The notes: generated from the sequence alone by a model not told the origin. A DNA stretch of 64,000 nucleotides from Inquilinus ginsengisoli_A (GCF_031453975.1 NZ_JAVDPW010000003.1:372001-436000), one strand, 5' to 3'; shown: positions 51,694 to 60,376, counted from the first letter of the stretch. Program-made: numbers and translations.

Positions 51694-53010
51694 TCAGCCC
51701 TCCATGGTGCCCAGCAGGGCGGCGATCTTGATCGTCGCGAAGTTGGAGAAGGTGTCCGAGACGGCGTAGGGCAGGATGATCCGGTCGTGCAGCCGCATCG
51801 CGCCGCAGGTGTAGACGACGTTGGGGACGTAGCCTTCGCGCTCCGACGGTTCCGGCCGGACCAGCGGCTCGCGCGACCGGGCCAGGACCTTGGACGGGTC
51901 CGCCTTGTCCAGCAGGGCCGCCCCGATCGAGTATTTCCGCACCGGGCCGACGCCGTGGGTCAGCAGCAGCCAGCCCTCGTCCAGCTCGATCGGCGCCCCG
52001 CAATTGCCCATCTGCATGAACTCCCAGGGGAATTGCGGCTTCAGCACCGGCACGCCGCCGTCCCAGGTGTGGAGGTCGTCCGAGGTGATCAGATACAGGT
52101 TCTCGTTGTCCTGCCGGCTGATCATGGCATAGCGGCCGTCGATCCGGCGCGGGAACAGGGCCATGCCCTTGTTGTGCGAGGCGGAGCCCCGCAGCGGCGT
52201 CATCCTGAACGAGACGAAGTCGGTGGTCTCGATCAATTCGGACCGGATCGCCCGGCCGCTATAGGCGGTGTAGGTGGCGTAGAACACCCGGCGCCCGCCC
52301 TCGTCGAACTCGACGAAACGGGCATCCTCGATGCCGTTCGACTGGGACTCGGTGACGGGAAAGATCACCCGTTCGCTGATGTCCTCGTCCGGCGGGAAGA
52401 CCAGTTCGACGACGTCGCCATCGGGGCCGGGCGTCCGGCTGCGGACCTTGGGGATCGATGCCAGACGGGCCGACGGGTCGACCGCCACGCTGCCGTCGGC
52501 GGCGATCGTCCCCGAGCGGAAGGTCAGGGACGAGACATGGCCCTCGCCGACGGCGCGAAGGCTCAGGATGAAGCGCCGCCCGCCTTCCGGCGCGCCGGTC
52601 TGGTCGGGGTGGGTGACGATGCTGGGGTTGAACAGCGCCGCCGCCTCGAAGGAGTACTCGTGCATGAAAAAGGCGCCGACCAGCTGGCGCTGCACCCGGG
52701 TGAACAGCGAATGGCTGGCGAACGCGTCCTCCATGTCGTCGGCGCGCGCCTCGAAGGTCTCCAGCAGGTGGCGGTGGCGGCCCTGGAAGTTCTCCAGAAC
52801 CTCAGCCATCAGGCTGGCCGCCGTCTCGGGGGCGAGCGACAGGACCCGGTCGACGACATGGTTCGCCCGGGTCTTTTCGGTGGGGTTCAGGTCCCGCGGC
52901 TGGGCCGTCGGCCCGAACGGGCGCACCACCACCCGGGCCGGGTCCGGACGCAGATAGAGGGCCTGCCGGTTCAGGAACGTGGCTTGCGACAAGGCAACCT
53001 CGGCTTTCAT
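51694..53010 (-). CDS. Glycoside hydrolase family 130 glycosidase/phosphorylase
   Basis: A 438-residue five-bladed beta-propeller enzyme of family GH130, whose members phosphorolyse or hydrolyse beta-mannosides. Segments include ALFNPSIVTHPDQTG, NGIEDARFVEFDEGGRRVFY (the catalytic-region Glu-Asp) and MQMGNCGAPIELDEGWLLLT. The start at 53010 (MKAEVALSQ) is 28 bases downstream of the glycosyltransferase stop, so they are co-transcribed. A link to making or breaking a mannose-containing oligosaccharide is inferred; phosphorylase versus hydrolase is not decided. Confidence 0.9.
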   Translation of the reverse strand: MKAEVALSQATFLNRQALYLRPDPARVVVRPFGPTAQPRDLNPTEKTRANHVVDRVLSLAPETAASLMAEVLENFQGRHRHLLETFEARADDMEDAFASHSLFTRVQRQLVGAFFMHEYSFEAAALFNPSIVTHPDQTGAPEGGRRFILSLRAVGEGHVSSLTFRSGTIAADGSVAVDPSARLASIPKVRSRTPGPDGDVVELVFPPDEDISERVIFPVTESQSNGIEDARFVEFDEGGRRVFYATYTAYSGRAIRSELIETTDFVSFRMTPLRGSASHNKGMALFPRRIDGRYAMISRQDNENLYLITSDDLHTWDGGVPVLKPQFPWEFMQMGNCGAPIELDEGWLLLTHGVGPVRKYSIGAALLDKADPSKVLARSREPLVRPEPSEREGYVPNVVYTCGAMRLHDRIILPYAVSDTFSNFATIKIAALLGTMEG

Positions 53011-53038
53011 GGGGGGAACCCCCGGGGCGTTCACGATG

Positions 53039-55315
53039 CTACGCCAGCCGCGGCACGAATTTGGTGCGGCCGTCGCTGAGACGCGCGATCTGGCGAATCT
53101 CCGAAAGACCGAGAAGATAGGACACAACGGACTCGCCACCGCGATTTTCATTCAGGCGGTCGGGATGCAGGCCGTCGCGGCAGCTGCCGGTCTCCAGGTC
53201 GACCAGCGACAGGGACAGGTCGTTGCCGCCGAGGAACCAGGCGAAGGCGCGGGCCGCATCGGCCTTCCACGCCGCATCGCCATCGGCGCGCCACGCCGCC
53301 AGGCAGGCCGAGATCGTCGCGGTGGCCTCCAGCGGCTGCTGGTCGAAGGCTTGCGGCGCTGCCCGCCCGGTGCCGAAGCTGGCCGAACCGACCGGCCGGA
53401 ACAGGCCGGCGGGCGTGGTCTGCAGCCCCATCAGCCAGCGCAGGGACCGCAGGCCGGCATCGACATAGGCGGGCGCATGGGTCGACATGCCGGTGGCGAT
53501 CAGGGCCTGGGGCAGGCGGGCATTGTCATAGGCCAGCCCGTCCTCGAACCACACCCAATCCGGGGCCTCGACCGCCGCCAGGAGGGCCATCAGCCGGTCG
53601 GCGAGGTCGTGGCGAACCCGCTCGGCCAGGGTGTCCTCGGCGACCACCGCGCAATAGGCGTCCAGCCCCAGCAGCGTGAAGGCCCAGGCCCGGGGCGACC
53701 GGAAGCCCTCGACCGTCGGCAGCGCCTCGGCGAACAGGGCGATGGCCCAGCGTCGCCGCGAGGTGCTGGTGTCGCTGCGGGCGCATTCGCCCAGGGCCCA
53801 CAGCGTCCGCCCGTGGCTGTCCTCCGAACCGGTGTCCTCGAGCCAGCGCCGGTCGAAGCTCATGAAGTTCCGGAACCGCCGGGTGTCGGGGTTCCAGGCA
53901 TGCTGGACGAAGCCGGCCAGCCGGGCGATCAGCGGCTCGGGCAGGCGCGGGTCGCGGGGGTTGTTCAGCGCGCAGGCCACCAGCAGCGCGCGGGCATTGT
54001 CGTCGACGCAGTAGCCATGGGACCGGTCGGGCACCGAATGGACCGCATGCTGGAACAGCCCGGTGTCGTCGCACATCGACAGGAAATGGCCGATCTGCAT
54101 CTCCGGCGTGGCGACGCCGTCGGTCGAGGGCACGAACTGGTCGGGCCGCTCGATCACCCGCAGGCGCTGTCCGCGCCGGGCGCGTTCGAAGGTGGCGAGG
54201 TAGCGCTCCGCGGTCCGCGCCCAGGTCATCGACCGGCTGCTGGCATAGGCGCGCTTGCGCATCGCCTGCCGCCGGTCGTCGTCGGTCAGCAGCTCCGCGA
54301 TCTCGCGGCCGATGGTCTCGGCATCGCCGAACGGCACCAGGAGGCCGCGGCCGTCGGCCAGCAGCTCCTGGGCGTGCCAGTAGGGCGTCGACACCACTGC
54401 CTTGCCCAGCCCGAAGCTGTAGGCCAGGGTGCCCGAGGTCATCTGCGCCTCGCTGAGATAGGGCGTGACGTAGACGTCGGACATGGCGATGTAGTCGAGC
54501 AGCGTGGTGCGGTCGACGAACTGGTCGAGCAGCACGACATTGTCCTCGACGCCGCGGTCCCGCACCCGCGCCACCAGGCTCTCGCGATAGGCCTCGCCCT
54601 GGTCGCGGACCAGGTTGGGATGGGTCGCGCCGAGCACGACATAGACCGCGTCGGCCCGGCTCTCCAGGATCGTCGGCATGGCGTCGATCATGACTTCGAT
54701 GCCCTTGTTGGGGGACAACAGGCCGAAGGTCAGGATTACCGATCGGTCGCTGAAGCCGAACTTGGCCTTGGCCTTGTCGGGCTCGACGAAGGCGACGTCG
54801 GGGATGCCGTGGGCGATGACCTCGATCTTGTCCGCCGGCACGGCATAGACGGTGCGCAGCAGCTCGCGGCCCTTCTCGGCCATGACCACGACCCTGGACG
54901 ACAGGTCGATGATCCGGTTCAGGACGCGGCGCTGCACCGGGGTCGGTTCCGCCAGCACCGTGTGCAGCGTGGTGACGATCGGCATGGTCAGCCGCGACAG
55001 CAGCGCCAGGATGTGGCCGCCGGCCTCGCCGCCGAAGATGCCGAACTCATGCTGCAGCGAGACCACGTCGAACTGGCCGGCGTTCAGGAAATCGGCGGCG
55101 CGGACATAGTCTTCGATCTTCTCGTCGCCGACCTGCAGGCGGACGGCGGCGGGATAGTCGTAGCTGTGGCCGTGGTCGCTCATCGCCACGATCGAGGCCT
55201 CGACCTCCGCGCTCGACGCCGACACTGCCTGCTGCAGGTCGGTGGTGAAGGTAGCGATGCCGCAGCGGCGCGGCAGCGAGTTGCCGATGAAGGCCAGGCG
55301 GGTCAGCTGGGTCAC
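53039..55315 (-). CDS. GT4 glycosyltransferase fused to an alpha/alpha-toroid-like domain
   Basis: A 758-residue protein. Residues 1 to about 385 are a GT-B glycosyltransferase of family GT4: LAFIGNSLPRRCGIATFTTD, IEVIAHGIPDVAFVEPDKAK, LTFGLLSPNKGIEVMIDAMP and the donor-site SEAQMTSGTLAYSFGLGKAV. Residues from about 420 onward are helical with repeated tryptophan and acidic motifs (HGYCVDDNARALLVACAL, DSHGRTLWALGECARS, WVWFEDGLAYDNARLPQALI), resembling an (alpha/alpha)6 glycan-processing domain. It is encoded upstream of GH130 on the same strand. Together they suggest a small mannan or mannoside system. Confidence 0.88.
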   Translation of the reverse strand: MTQLTRLAFIGNSLPRRCGIATFTTDLQQAVSASSAEVEASIVAMSDHGHSYDYPAAVRLQVGDEKIEDYVRAADFLNAGQFDVVSLQHEFGIFGGEAGGHILALLSRLTMPIVTTLHTVLAEPTPVQRRVLNRIIDLSSRVVVMAEKGRELLRTVYAVPADKIEVIAHGIPDVAFVEPDKAKAKFGFSDRSVILTFGLLSPNKGIEVMIDAMPTILESRADAVYVVLGATHPNLVRDQGEAYRESLVARVRDRGVEDNVVLLDQFVDRTTLLDYIAMSDVYVTPYLSEAQMTSGTLAYSFGLGKAVVSTPYWHAQELLADGRGLLVPFGDAETIGREIAELLTDDDRRQAMRKRAYASSRSMTWARTAERYLATFERARRGQRLRVIERPDQFVPSTDGVATPEMQIGHFLSMCDDTGLFQHAVHSVPDRSHGYCVDDNARALLVACALNNPRDPRLPEPLIARLAGFVQHAWNPDTRRFRNFMSFDRRWLEDTGSEDSHGRTLWALGECARSDTSTSRRRWAIALFAEALPTVEGFRSPRAWAFTLLGLDAYCAVVAEDTLAERVRHDLADRLMALLAAVEAPDWVWFEDGLAYDNARLPQALIATGMSTHAPAYVDAGLRSLRWLMGLQTTPAGLFRPVGSASFGTGRAAPQAFDQQPLEATATISACLAAWRADGDAAWKADAARAFAWFLGGNDLSLSLVDLETGSCRDGLHPDRLNENRGGESVVSYLLGLSEIRQIARLSDGRTKFVPRLA

Positions 55316-55424
55316 GGCGGGCCTCCATCGGGCAGGCTGGCGAAACCGCCGCTGCCCCGGTGAGAAAGGGGCGATCTCGGCCCATGCCGGATCGGGGACT
55401 GGGCGGGCTCGATGCCCCCGCGCC

Positions 55425-55565
55425 TCAGCCCTTCTTCTTTTTGGGCAAGGGCGCCGGGGGCGGCGCCGCCTTGGTCAACAGCGACCCTGTGGTAACTGCG
55501 GCGATTGGCTTTGGTGCCTTCGGCTTGCGGATTTCCCGATTGCTGCGTTTCTGGCTCTTGGCCAT
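55425..55565 (-). CDS. Small lysine-rich basic protein (46 residues)
   Basis: A 46-residue open frame starting MAKSQKRSNREIRKPKAPKP and ending PLPKKKKG, with an AGGAGATCTC ribosome-binding stretch just before the ATG. Short proteins beginning MAKSQxRSNRE are common and conserved in alphaproteobacteria, so this is taken as real despite its size. The net charge is strongly positive, suggesting a nucleic-acid partner. Function unknown. Confidence 0.75.
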   Translation of the reverse strand: MAKSQKRSNREIRKPKAPKPIAAVTTGSLLTKAAPPPAPLPKKKKG

Positions 55566-55654
55566 GAGATCTCCTGTGCACCCGATCGATCGGGGGCGGT
55601 GGGTGAGGCGTGAAGCGACCGCGTTTTGCGGGGCGATGGGCGCCGGCGGCGCGA

Positions 55655-55867
55655 TCAGTCCAGGGCCTTGAGATTGTCGGCGGATGACTTGCCGGTCTTG
55701 CGGTCGGCGACCAGGTCGAAATCCAGCTTCTGGCCGTCGCGGAGGTGGCCGAGGCCGGAGCGCTCCACGGCGCTGACATGGACGAAGGCGTCGCTGCCGC
55801 CTTCATCCAAGGCAATGAAGCCGAACCCCTTCCGGGCATCGAACCACTTCACGGTTCCTGTGGTCAT
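55655..55867 (-). CDS. Cold-shock domain protein (CspA family)
   Basis: A 70-residue single OB-fold protein. It opens MTTGTVKWFDARKGFGFIAL, with RNP1 (KGFGFI) and RNP2 (DAFVHVSAV) both present, so it should bind single-stranded RNA or DNA. The central LRDGQKLDFDLVADRKTGKS matches CspA-type chains. It has a long A+T-rich upstream region (55868-56110) containing a TTTGTCT/AGACAAA palindrome, the expected place for a cold-responsive leader and promoter. Confidence 0.95.
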   Translation of the reverse strand: MTTGTVKWFDARKGFGFIALDEGGSDAFVHVSAVERSGLGHLRDGQKLDFDLVADRKTGKSSADNLKALD

Positions 55868-55965
55868 GAGACCTCATTTTGCAAACATAGGTTTTGCGGG
55901 CCCGCGAAATTCACGGCCGCCGAAATCGCATGTCCGGATAAGAAGATCCCAGCTTCGCGCCAAAT

Positions 55966-55985
55966 TTTGTCTATGTAAAGACAAA
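55966..55985. promoter_or_regulatory. TTTGTCT/AGACAAA inverted repeat upstream of the cold-shock gene
   Basis: TTTGTCT (55966-55972) and AGACAAA (55979-55985) flank ATGTAA, about 100-120 bases upstream of the csp start. It lies in the most A+T-rich segment of the window (55960-56110). It could be an operator or the base of a 5' leader hairpin. Confidence 0.45.
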
Positions 55986-56111
55986 TTGAGGGATCGATTT
56001 CGGATTTAATTGAAATGGTACTCTTTCGAAGAAAATTCAAGAGATTCCAATAATATCAAATGGTGTACTGGATTGTACGGCAGATTATGTAGCAGGAGGA
56101 TGGGATTTTTT

Positions 56112-56207
56112 ATGCGATCCAGTGAGGAAGCGCTGCAAATACGGCCGGACCGAAGGGGCGCGGCATGGCTTCCCATCGTAATCGGGCCGGGTCGACACCA
56201 TGTTTGA
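56112..56207 (+). CDS. Possible 31-residue peptide in the A+T-rich region
   Basis: An ATG at 56112, preceded by AGGAGG 15 bases upstream, opens MRSSEEALQIRPDRRGAAWL and stops at 56207. There is no recognisable domain. The only support is the ribosome-binding-like site and the change from A+T-rich leader to G+C-rich coding texture, so this is a weak call. Apart from it, nothing is seen between 55986 and 56409. Confidence 0.2.
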   Translation: MRSSEEALQIRPDRRGAAWLPIVIGPGRHHV

Positions 56208-56409
56208 CAGGTGGTTTGCAGGACAGCGGCGCGCGCTCGCCGCTGGGATCGTCGAGGCCGTCCGCGTTCGATTGCGTCGACGGACTCTTGCTTGACCCAG
56301 AAGGCCCCGCGGCTCGGCGGGATCGGTTTTGCGGTTTCCGCACATTGCGCGTCGCACCGCCCGGCTGGTCCGGGCGTGGGTGCCATGCGCCAGCACAGAG
56401 GTGACCTCC

Positions 56410-56859
56410 ATGAGGATCGACAGCATGAAGCGCCTGCAGCGCGATGCCGAGCAGGGGGACGCCGCTGCCCAGTTCAACCTCGGTGTCCTCTACGGCAACC
56501 GCGAGGACGACAACGGCTACGCCCTGGAGGACAGGCGGGCGGAGGCGATCAAATGGCTGACCCGCGCGGCGTCGCAGGGGCTGCACCGGGCCCAGGGCCG
56601 GCTGGCCGAGATCTACGGTGAAGACCCCGAGGTCTCGAAAGACGCGGTGAAGGCCTGCATGTGGTTCGTGATCGCGGCCAAGGGGCTGTCCGGCGCCCAG
56701 CAGCAGAGCGCCCAGGCGGGATATGAGCGGGCCGCTGCGCATCTGACCGTGCTGGAGATCGCGCGGGCACAGCGCCGGGCCGCGACCTGGAAGCCGAAGG
56801 TGGAGACAGTCGCCGCGCCGGCGGCGCCGTTGCCGGGCCTCGGGAGGATTGCATCATGA
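56410..56859 (+). CDS. Sel1-like repeat protein
   Basis: A 149-residue protein with about two Sel1-like (TPR-related) repeats. The first covers roughly residues 7-50 (DAEQGDAAAQFNLGVLYGNR, then AEAIKWLTRAASQGLHRAQG). The second runs to about 85, with a metazoan-style AVKACMWFVIAAKGLSGAQQ. No signal peptide is seen. The tail is Ala/Pro-rich. Such proteins scaffold others. It overlaps a 29-codon membrane-peptide gene by four bases (ATGA). Confidence 0.85.
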   Translation: MRIDSMKRLQRDAEQGDAAAQFNLGVLYGNREDDNGYALEDRRAEAIKWLTRAASQGLHRAQGRLAEIYGEDPEVSKDAVKACMWFVIAAKGLSGAQQQSAQAGYERAAAHLTVLEIARAQRRAATWKPKVETVAAPAAPLPGLGRIAS

Positions 56860-56945
56860 AAGCCTGGTTCGTTCCCCCCGTGATCATCCCGCTCGGCCTG
56901 ATCGTGCTGATCGCCCTCTACGCCGTGATGCGCGCCGCCACCTAG
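56856..56945 (+). CDS. 29-residue single-pass membrane peptide coupled to the Sel1 gene
   Basis: ATG at 56856 overlaps the Sel1 stop (ATGA) and is preceded by GGGAGGATT. The product opens MKAWFVPPV and continues as a single hydrophobic helix (IIPLGLIVLIALYAVM) ending RAAT, so it is a plausible inner-membrane peptide. No homologue is recognised. Real translation is supported only by coupling, the ribosome-binding site and clean membrane-helix composition. Confidence 0.55.
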   Translation: MKAWFVPPVIIPLGLIVLIALYAVMRAAT

Positions 56946-56980
56946 CACGCCGGGATGGCGGCGAGACCGAGGGATTCGCG

Positions 56981-57469
56981 ATGACCATGCGCACCATCAC
57001 CACCACCGCAGTCTTCGCGCATCCCTTCGTGCTGAGCGGCATCGACGGCGTGCAGCCGCCGGGCAGCTACGAGGTTGAGACCGACGAGGAGTGGATCGAC
57101 GGCACGTCGCCGCCGGCCTACCGGCGGATCGCGACGATGATCCGCCTGGCCGGACGGCCGGGGACCGGAGAGACGGTCCAGGTCGTGGCCGTGGACCCGG
57201 ACGAGCTTGCCGCCGCCCTGGTCCGGGATGCCGCCGGTGCCGTCGCCAACCCTCCTTCGCCGGGTTCGTCCACGGCGATCCCGGCCGGGGAGGGGGCGTC
57301 GGCCGAGCCTCGCCCGCAGGTGCCGTCCGGGCCGACGGCAACGCCGCAACCCGAGCGCCGGTTCCTGGACGGCTGGCGCGACTGGCTGGCGGTCAACCCC
57401 CACGCGCTGGCCTGGATCGCCGCGATCGCCGGCGGCGTCGTGCTCGCTGCTTTCGTCGTGGCCTGGTGA
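56981..57469 (+). CDS. Hypothetical protein with C-terminal membrane anchor
   Basis: A 162-residue protein of unknown function. The N-terminal 60 residues (VFAHPFVLSGIDGVQPPGSY, EVETDEEWIDGTSPPAYRRI) form a small beta-rich domain seen in several alphaproteobacterial hypothetical proteins. A Pro/Ala/Ser-rich linker follows, then a single membrane helix near the C-terminus (LAWIAAIAGGVVLAAFVVAW). It is 35 bases after the 29-residue peptide. Its GTGA end overlaps a short GTG frame (57466-57543, about 25 residues) that is too weak to call. Confidence 0.7.
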   Translation: MTMRTITTTAVFAHPFVLSGIDGVQPPGSYEVETDEEWIDGTSPPAYRRIATMIRLAGRPGTGETVQVVAVDPDELAAALVRDAAGAVANPPSPGSSTAIPAGEGASAEPRPQVPSGPTATPQPERRFLDGWRDWLAVNPHALAWIAAIAGGVVLAAFVVAW

Positions 57470-57720
57470 TCGATCAGGGCACGCCGCAGGGCCTGTTCTT
57501 CCCGCCGGAACTGGCGTCGCTGTTGGTGCACGAAGCCGATTGATCGCGCGGCCGATCGGAAGCTCTCGGCACGAGCGGCTTGTTACGGCAGTAACGCCTT
57601 TCCGCAGCGCGGACATCAGCCGGTAACGCCGTGCATGCAATCCGGTCGGCGACGCGGACCGACGCGCGGCGGTGTGGCGACCGTCCCTGGAAACGGGTCG
57701 CGCAATTGAGAGGCTCCGGC

Positions 57721-58743
57721 ATGGCAGGCGACCGATCCATCCCGATCTCGGTGCTCGACTGGGCGCCGGTGCGCGCCGGGGAGACGCCGCGGGAGGCGCT
57801 GCAACAGGCCGTGGACCTCGCCCGCCATGTCGAGACGCTCGGCTTCAAGCGGTTCTGGCTGGCCGAACACCATGGCGCGGCGATCGTCGCCAGCGCTGCG
57901 ACCTCGGTGGTCATCGGCCATATCGCCGGGCAGACCTCGACCCTCCGCGTCGGCTCCGGCGGCATCATGCTGCCGAACCACCCGCCGCTGATGGTCGCCG
58001 AACAGTTCGGCACGCTGGCGGCACTCTACCCCGGCCGGATCGATCTCGGGCTGGGCCGCGCTTCCGGCACCGCCCCGGGCGACGAGGCCACCCTGCGCGC
58101 CCTGCGCCAGCGGCCGGACGCCCGCGACCGCTTCCCCGCCGATGTGCGCGAACTGCAATCCTATTTCGGCGAGGCCGGGTCGGCGCAGGGCGTCCGGGCC
58201 GCGCCGGGCGCCGATGTGGACGTGCCGGTCTGGCTGCTCGGCTCCTCCGGCTTTTCGGCGGGGGAGGCGGCGGCACTGGGGCTGCCCTTCGCCTTCGCCG
58301 CCCATATCGCGCCGGCCGCGCTGGATGCCGCGGTCAGGATCTACCGGTCGGGCTTCCGGCCGTCGGCGGCGCTGGCCCGGCCGCATCTGATGGTCAGCGC
58401 CCTGATCGTCGCCGCCGAGACCGACCGGGCGGCGCGGCGCCTGATGACCTCGATTCAGCAGGCCGCGATCGCCCTGCTGCGCGGCCGGCCCAGCTGGCTG
58501 CCGCCGCCGACGGACGACCCGATGGCCTTCGCGGACCCTGATGATCAGGCCCTGCTGCAACGGATGATGCCCTACGCCATCGTCGGGTCGCGCGAGACGG
58601 TGCGCGACGGGATCGAGGCCCTGATCGCCAGGACCGACGCCGACGAGCTGGCCATCCTGTCCTTCGTCCATGACCAGGAGGCACGGCGCCGGTCCTTCGA
58701 CATCGTCGCCGGGGTCCGGGCGTGGGCGGCACCGGCCGGCTGA
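57721..58743 (+). CDS. LLM-class flavin-dependent oxidoreductase
   Basis: A 340-residue luciferase-like monooxygenase-family protein using FMN or F420-like flavin. It opens IPISVLDWAPVRAGETPREA, with FKRFWLAEHHGAAIVASAAT (residues 40-59), LRVGSGGIMLPNHPPLMVAE and DLGLGRASGTAPGDEATLRA, all typical of the MsnO8-like subgroup. ATG 57721 follows GAGAGGCTCCGGC. The substrate is unknown. A FecCD-permease-like remnant begins right at its stop codon. Confidence 0.92.
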   Translation: MAGDRSIPISVLDWAPVRAGETPREALQQAVDLARHVETLGFKRFWLAEHHGAAIVASAATSVVIGHIAGQTSTLRVGSGGIMLPNHPPLMVAEQFGTLAALYPGRIDLGLGRASGTAPGDEATLRALRQRPDARDRFPADVRELQSYFGEAGSAQGVRAAPGADVDVPVWLLGSSGFSAGEAAALGLPFAFAAHIAPAALDAAVRIYRSGFRPSAALARPHLMVSALIVAAETDRAARRLMTSIQQAAIALLRGRPSWLPPPTDDPMAFADPDDQALLQRMMPYAIVGSRETVRDGIEALIARTDADELAILSFVHDQEARRRSFDIVAGVRAWAAPAG

Positions 58744-58837
58744 ACCGGCCGCCGCAGGGCGGTTGATCGGCCCGTTCGCGTCGCTGATCGGCGCGCCGTA
58801 CCTGATCTGGCTGATCGGCCGCAAGCCGGCGCCGTGA
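58742..58837 (+). pseudogene. C-terminal remnant of a FecCD-type permease
   Basis: A frame ending TGA at 58835-58837 reads LIGPFASLIGAPYLIWLIGR followed by KPAP and stop. This matches the last membrane segment of FecCD/BtuC-type siderophore permeases, which typically end LIGAPFFLWLL plus basic residues. No start or upstream part of such a gene is present; the frame runs back into the LLM gene out of phase. It is interpreted as a deletion scar. Confidence 0.4.
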
Positions 58838-58946
58838 CCGGCAGTCCGATGCCCGATGGTGCGGCAACCGGTCCGAGGGGCGGCCTGATGACGTTTGCGG
58901 CCGAAGGGGCGCAATATGCCGCCAAGCCGACCAGGGAGACCCCAGC

Positions 58947-60245
58947 TTGAAGTTGCGCATGGCAATCAGCGTGCTGCTGTTCGCGAGTCTCGCGCCCAGC
59001 GGTGCCGCGTTCGCCGACGATGCCGGAAAGGGAAAGCTCACCGGGGATTGGGGCGGCGTTCGCACGGATCTCCAGCAGGCCGGAATCGACTTCCAGTTCG
59101 GCTACACCTCCGAGCTCGGCTACAACGCGGCGGGCGGCACCAAGAACCAGCTGAGCTACGACGACCAGCTGTCGTTCGGCGCCACCTTCGACCTCGACCG
59201 CCTGCTGGGGGCCCATGACGCGAAGATCCAGCTGACCATCACCGACCGCAACGGCCGGAACCTGAGCGACGACGCCCAGCTCGGCACGCTGCAGCAGGTC
59301 CAGGAGGTGTTCGGCCGCGGCCAGACCTGGCGCCTCACCCAGTTCTGGTACAATCAGAAGTACTTCTCCGGCGCGCTGGACTGGAAGATCGGCCGGCTGA
59401 CCGTCGGCGAGGATTTCGCCAGCTTCAGCTGCAAGTTCCAGAACCTGACCTTCTGCGGTTCTCAGCCGGGCAACCTGGTCGGCAACTACTGGTACAACTG
59501 GCCGGTCAGCCAGTGGGCCACCCGCGTGAAGGTCAACATCCCCGGCTTCGGCTATGTCCAGTCCGGCGCCTACCAGATGAACCCGGGCTTCCTGAACGTC
59601 GACCAGGCGGTGCTGCCGAACAACCCGTCCGGCACCACGGGCGTCATGGTCCCGGTCGAGGTCGGCTGGACCCCGACGCTCGGCCCGACCCAGCTTCCCG
59701 GCAGCTACAAGTTCGGCGCCTGGTACGACACCTCGACCGCGAACGACGTGTTCACCGATGACGATGGCAACCCCGAAGTCCTCACCGGCCGGCCATTCGA
59801 GGACCGGCATGGGCGGTACGGGGCCTACATCAACTTCCTGCAGCAGGTCACGCGCCCCGATCGCGACGATCCCGACCGGGGCCTGAGCCTGTTCCTCAAC
59901 GCCACCATCGCCGACCAGCGGACCTCGACGATCGACAACCAGATCGCCGTCGGCCTGATCTACACGGGCCCCTTCGATGCCCGCCCGAAGGACGAGATCG
60001 GCTTCGCCTTCGGGCGCACCCATGTCAACGACCGGGTGGCCAAGGGCGAGAGGCTGCTGAACCAGGCGGGGCTCGGCCCCGTGGCCGTGCAGGATTCCGA
60101 ATATGCCTTCGAGCTCTACTATGGCCTGCAGGCGGCCGACTGGCTCATGGCGCGCCCCAACATCCAGTACATCCGGCTTCCCGGCGGCACGAGCCACAAC
60201 GACGACGTCCTGGTGCTTGGCCTGAAGACCTCCATCGACTTCTGA
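58947..60245 (+). CDS. oprB: Carbohydrate porin (OprB family)
   Basis: A 432-residue outer-membrane beta-barrel for sugar uptake. A signal peptide ends at about residue 24 (SGAAFADDAG). Family segments are LTGDWGGVRTDLQQAGIDFQ, which follows the signal peptide, AKIQLTITDRNGRNLSDDAQ, and FELYYGLQAADWLMARPNIQ near the C-terminus, which ends in an aromatic residue (SIDF). Start is TTG at 58947, with GGGAG upstream, giving MKLRMAIS; ATG 58959 is possible. It precedes the membrane glucose dehydrogenase, fitting a glucose-entry-and-oxidation pair. Confidence 0.92.
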   Translation: MKLRMAISVLLFASLAPSGAAFADDAGKGKLTGDWGGVRTDLQQAGIDFQFGYTSELGYNAAGGTKNQLSYDDQLSFGATFDLDRLLGAHDAKIQLTITDRNGRNLSDDAQLGTLQQVQEVFGRGQTWRLTQFWYNQKYFSGALDWKIGRLTVGEDFASFSCKFQNLTFCGSQPGNLVGNYWYNWPVSQWATRVKVNIPGFGYVQSGAYQMNPGFLNVDQAVLPNNPSGTTGVMVPVEVGWTPTLGPTQLPGSYKFGAWYDTSTANDVFTDDDGNPEVLTGRPFEDRHGRYGAYINFLQQVTRPDRDDPDRGLSLFLNATIADQRTSTIDNQIAVGLIYTGPFDARPKDEIGFAFGRTHVNDRVAKGERLLNQAGLGPVAVQDSEYAFELYYGLQAADWLMARPNIQYIRLPGGTSHNDDVLVLGLKTSIDF

Positions 60246-60256
60246 GAGACCGCTTG

Positions 60257-60376
60257 GAAACGCGCCGGCGCGGCCGTCTGATGGCGGCCTCTCGGCTTCC
60301 GGTGCTCACGGACGACCATATCCGCTGCGCGCCGGTTCTCGACACCACCACCAGCCGACTCGCGCCAACCCGTTTC
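60257..60376. repeat. Family E MITE-like element, copy 2 (inverted)
   Basis: In the opposite orientation to 24028-24149. The ends are GAAACGCGCC and GGCGCGTTTC-like arms, and the interior keeps GCTTCCGGTGCTCACGGACG and GCGCGCCGGTTCTCGA. It lies 11 bases after the oprB stop, filling part of the oprB-gcd gap. Confidence 0.75.

Noticed and set aside
56010..56207. 65-codon plus-strand frame through the A+T-rich region
   Set aside because: No ribosome-binding site at its ATG and its first half lies in probable regulatory DNA. Only a shorter internal start at 56112 was kept, with low confidence.
57466..57543. 25-codon GTG frame overlapping the end of the anchored hypothetical gene
   Set aside because: Coupled start only; no recognisable composition or domain.
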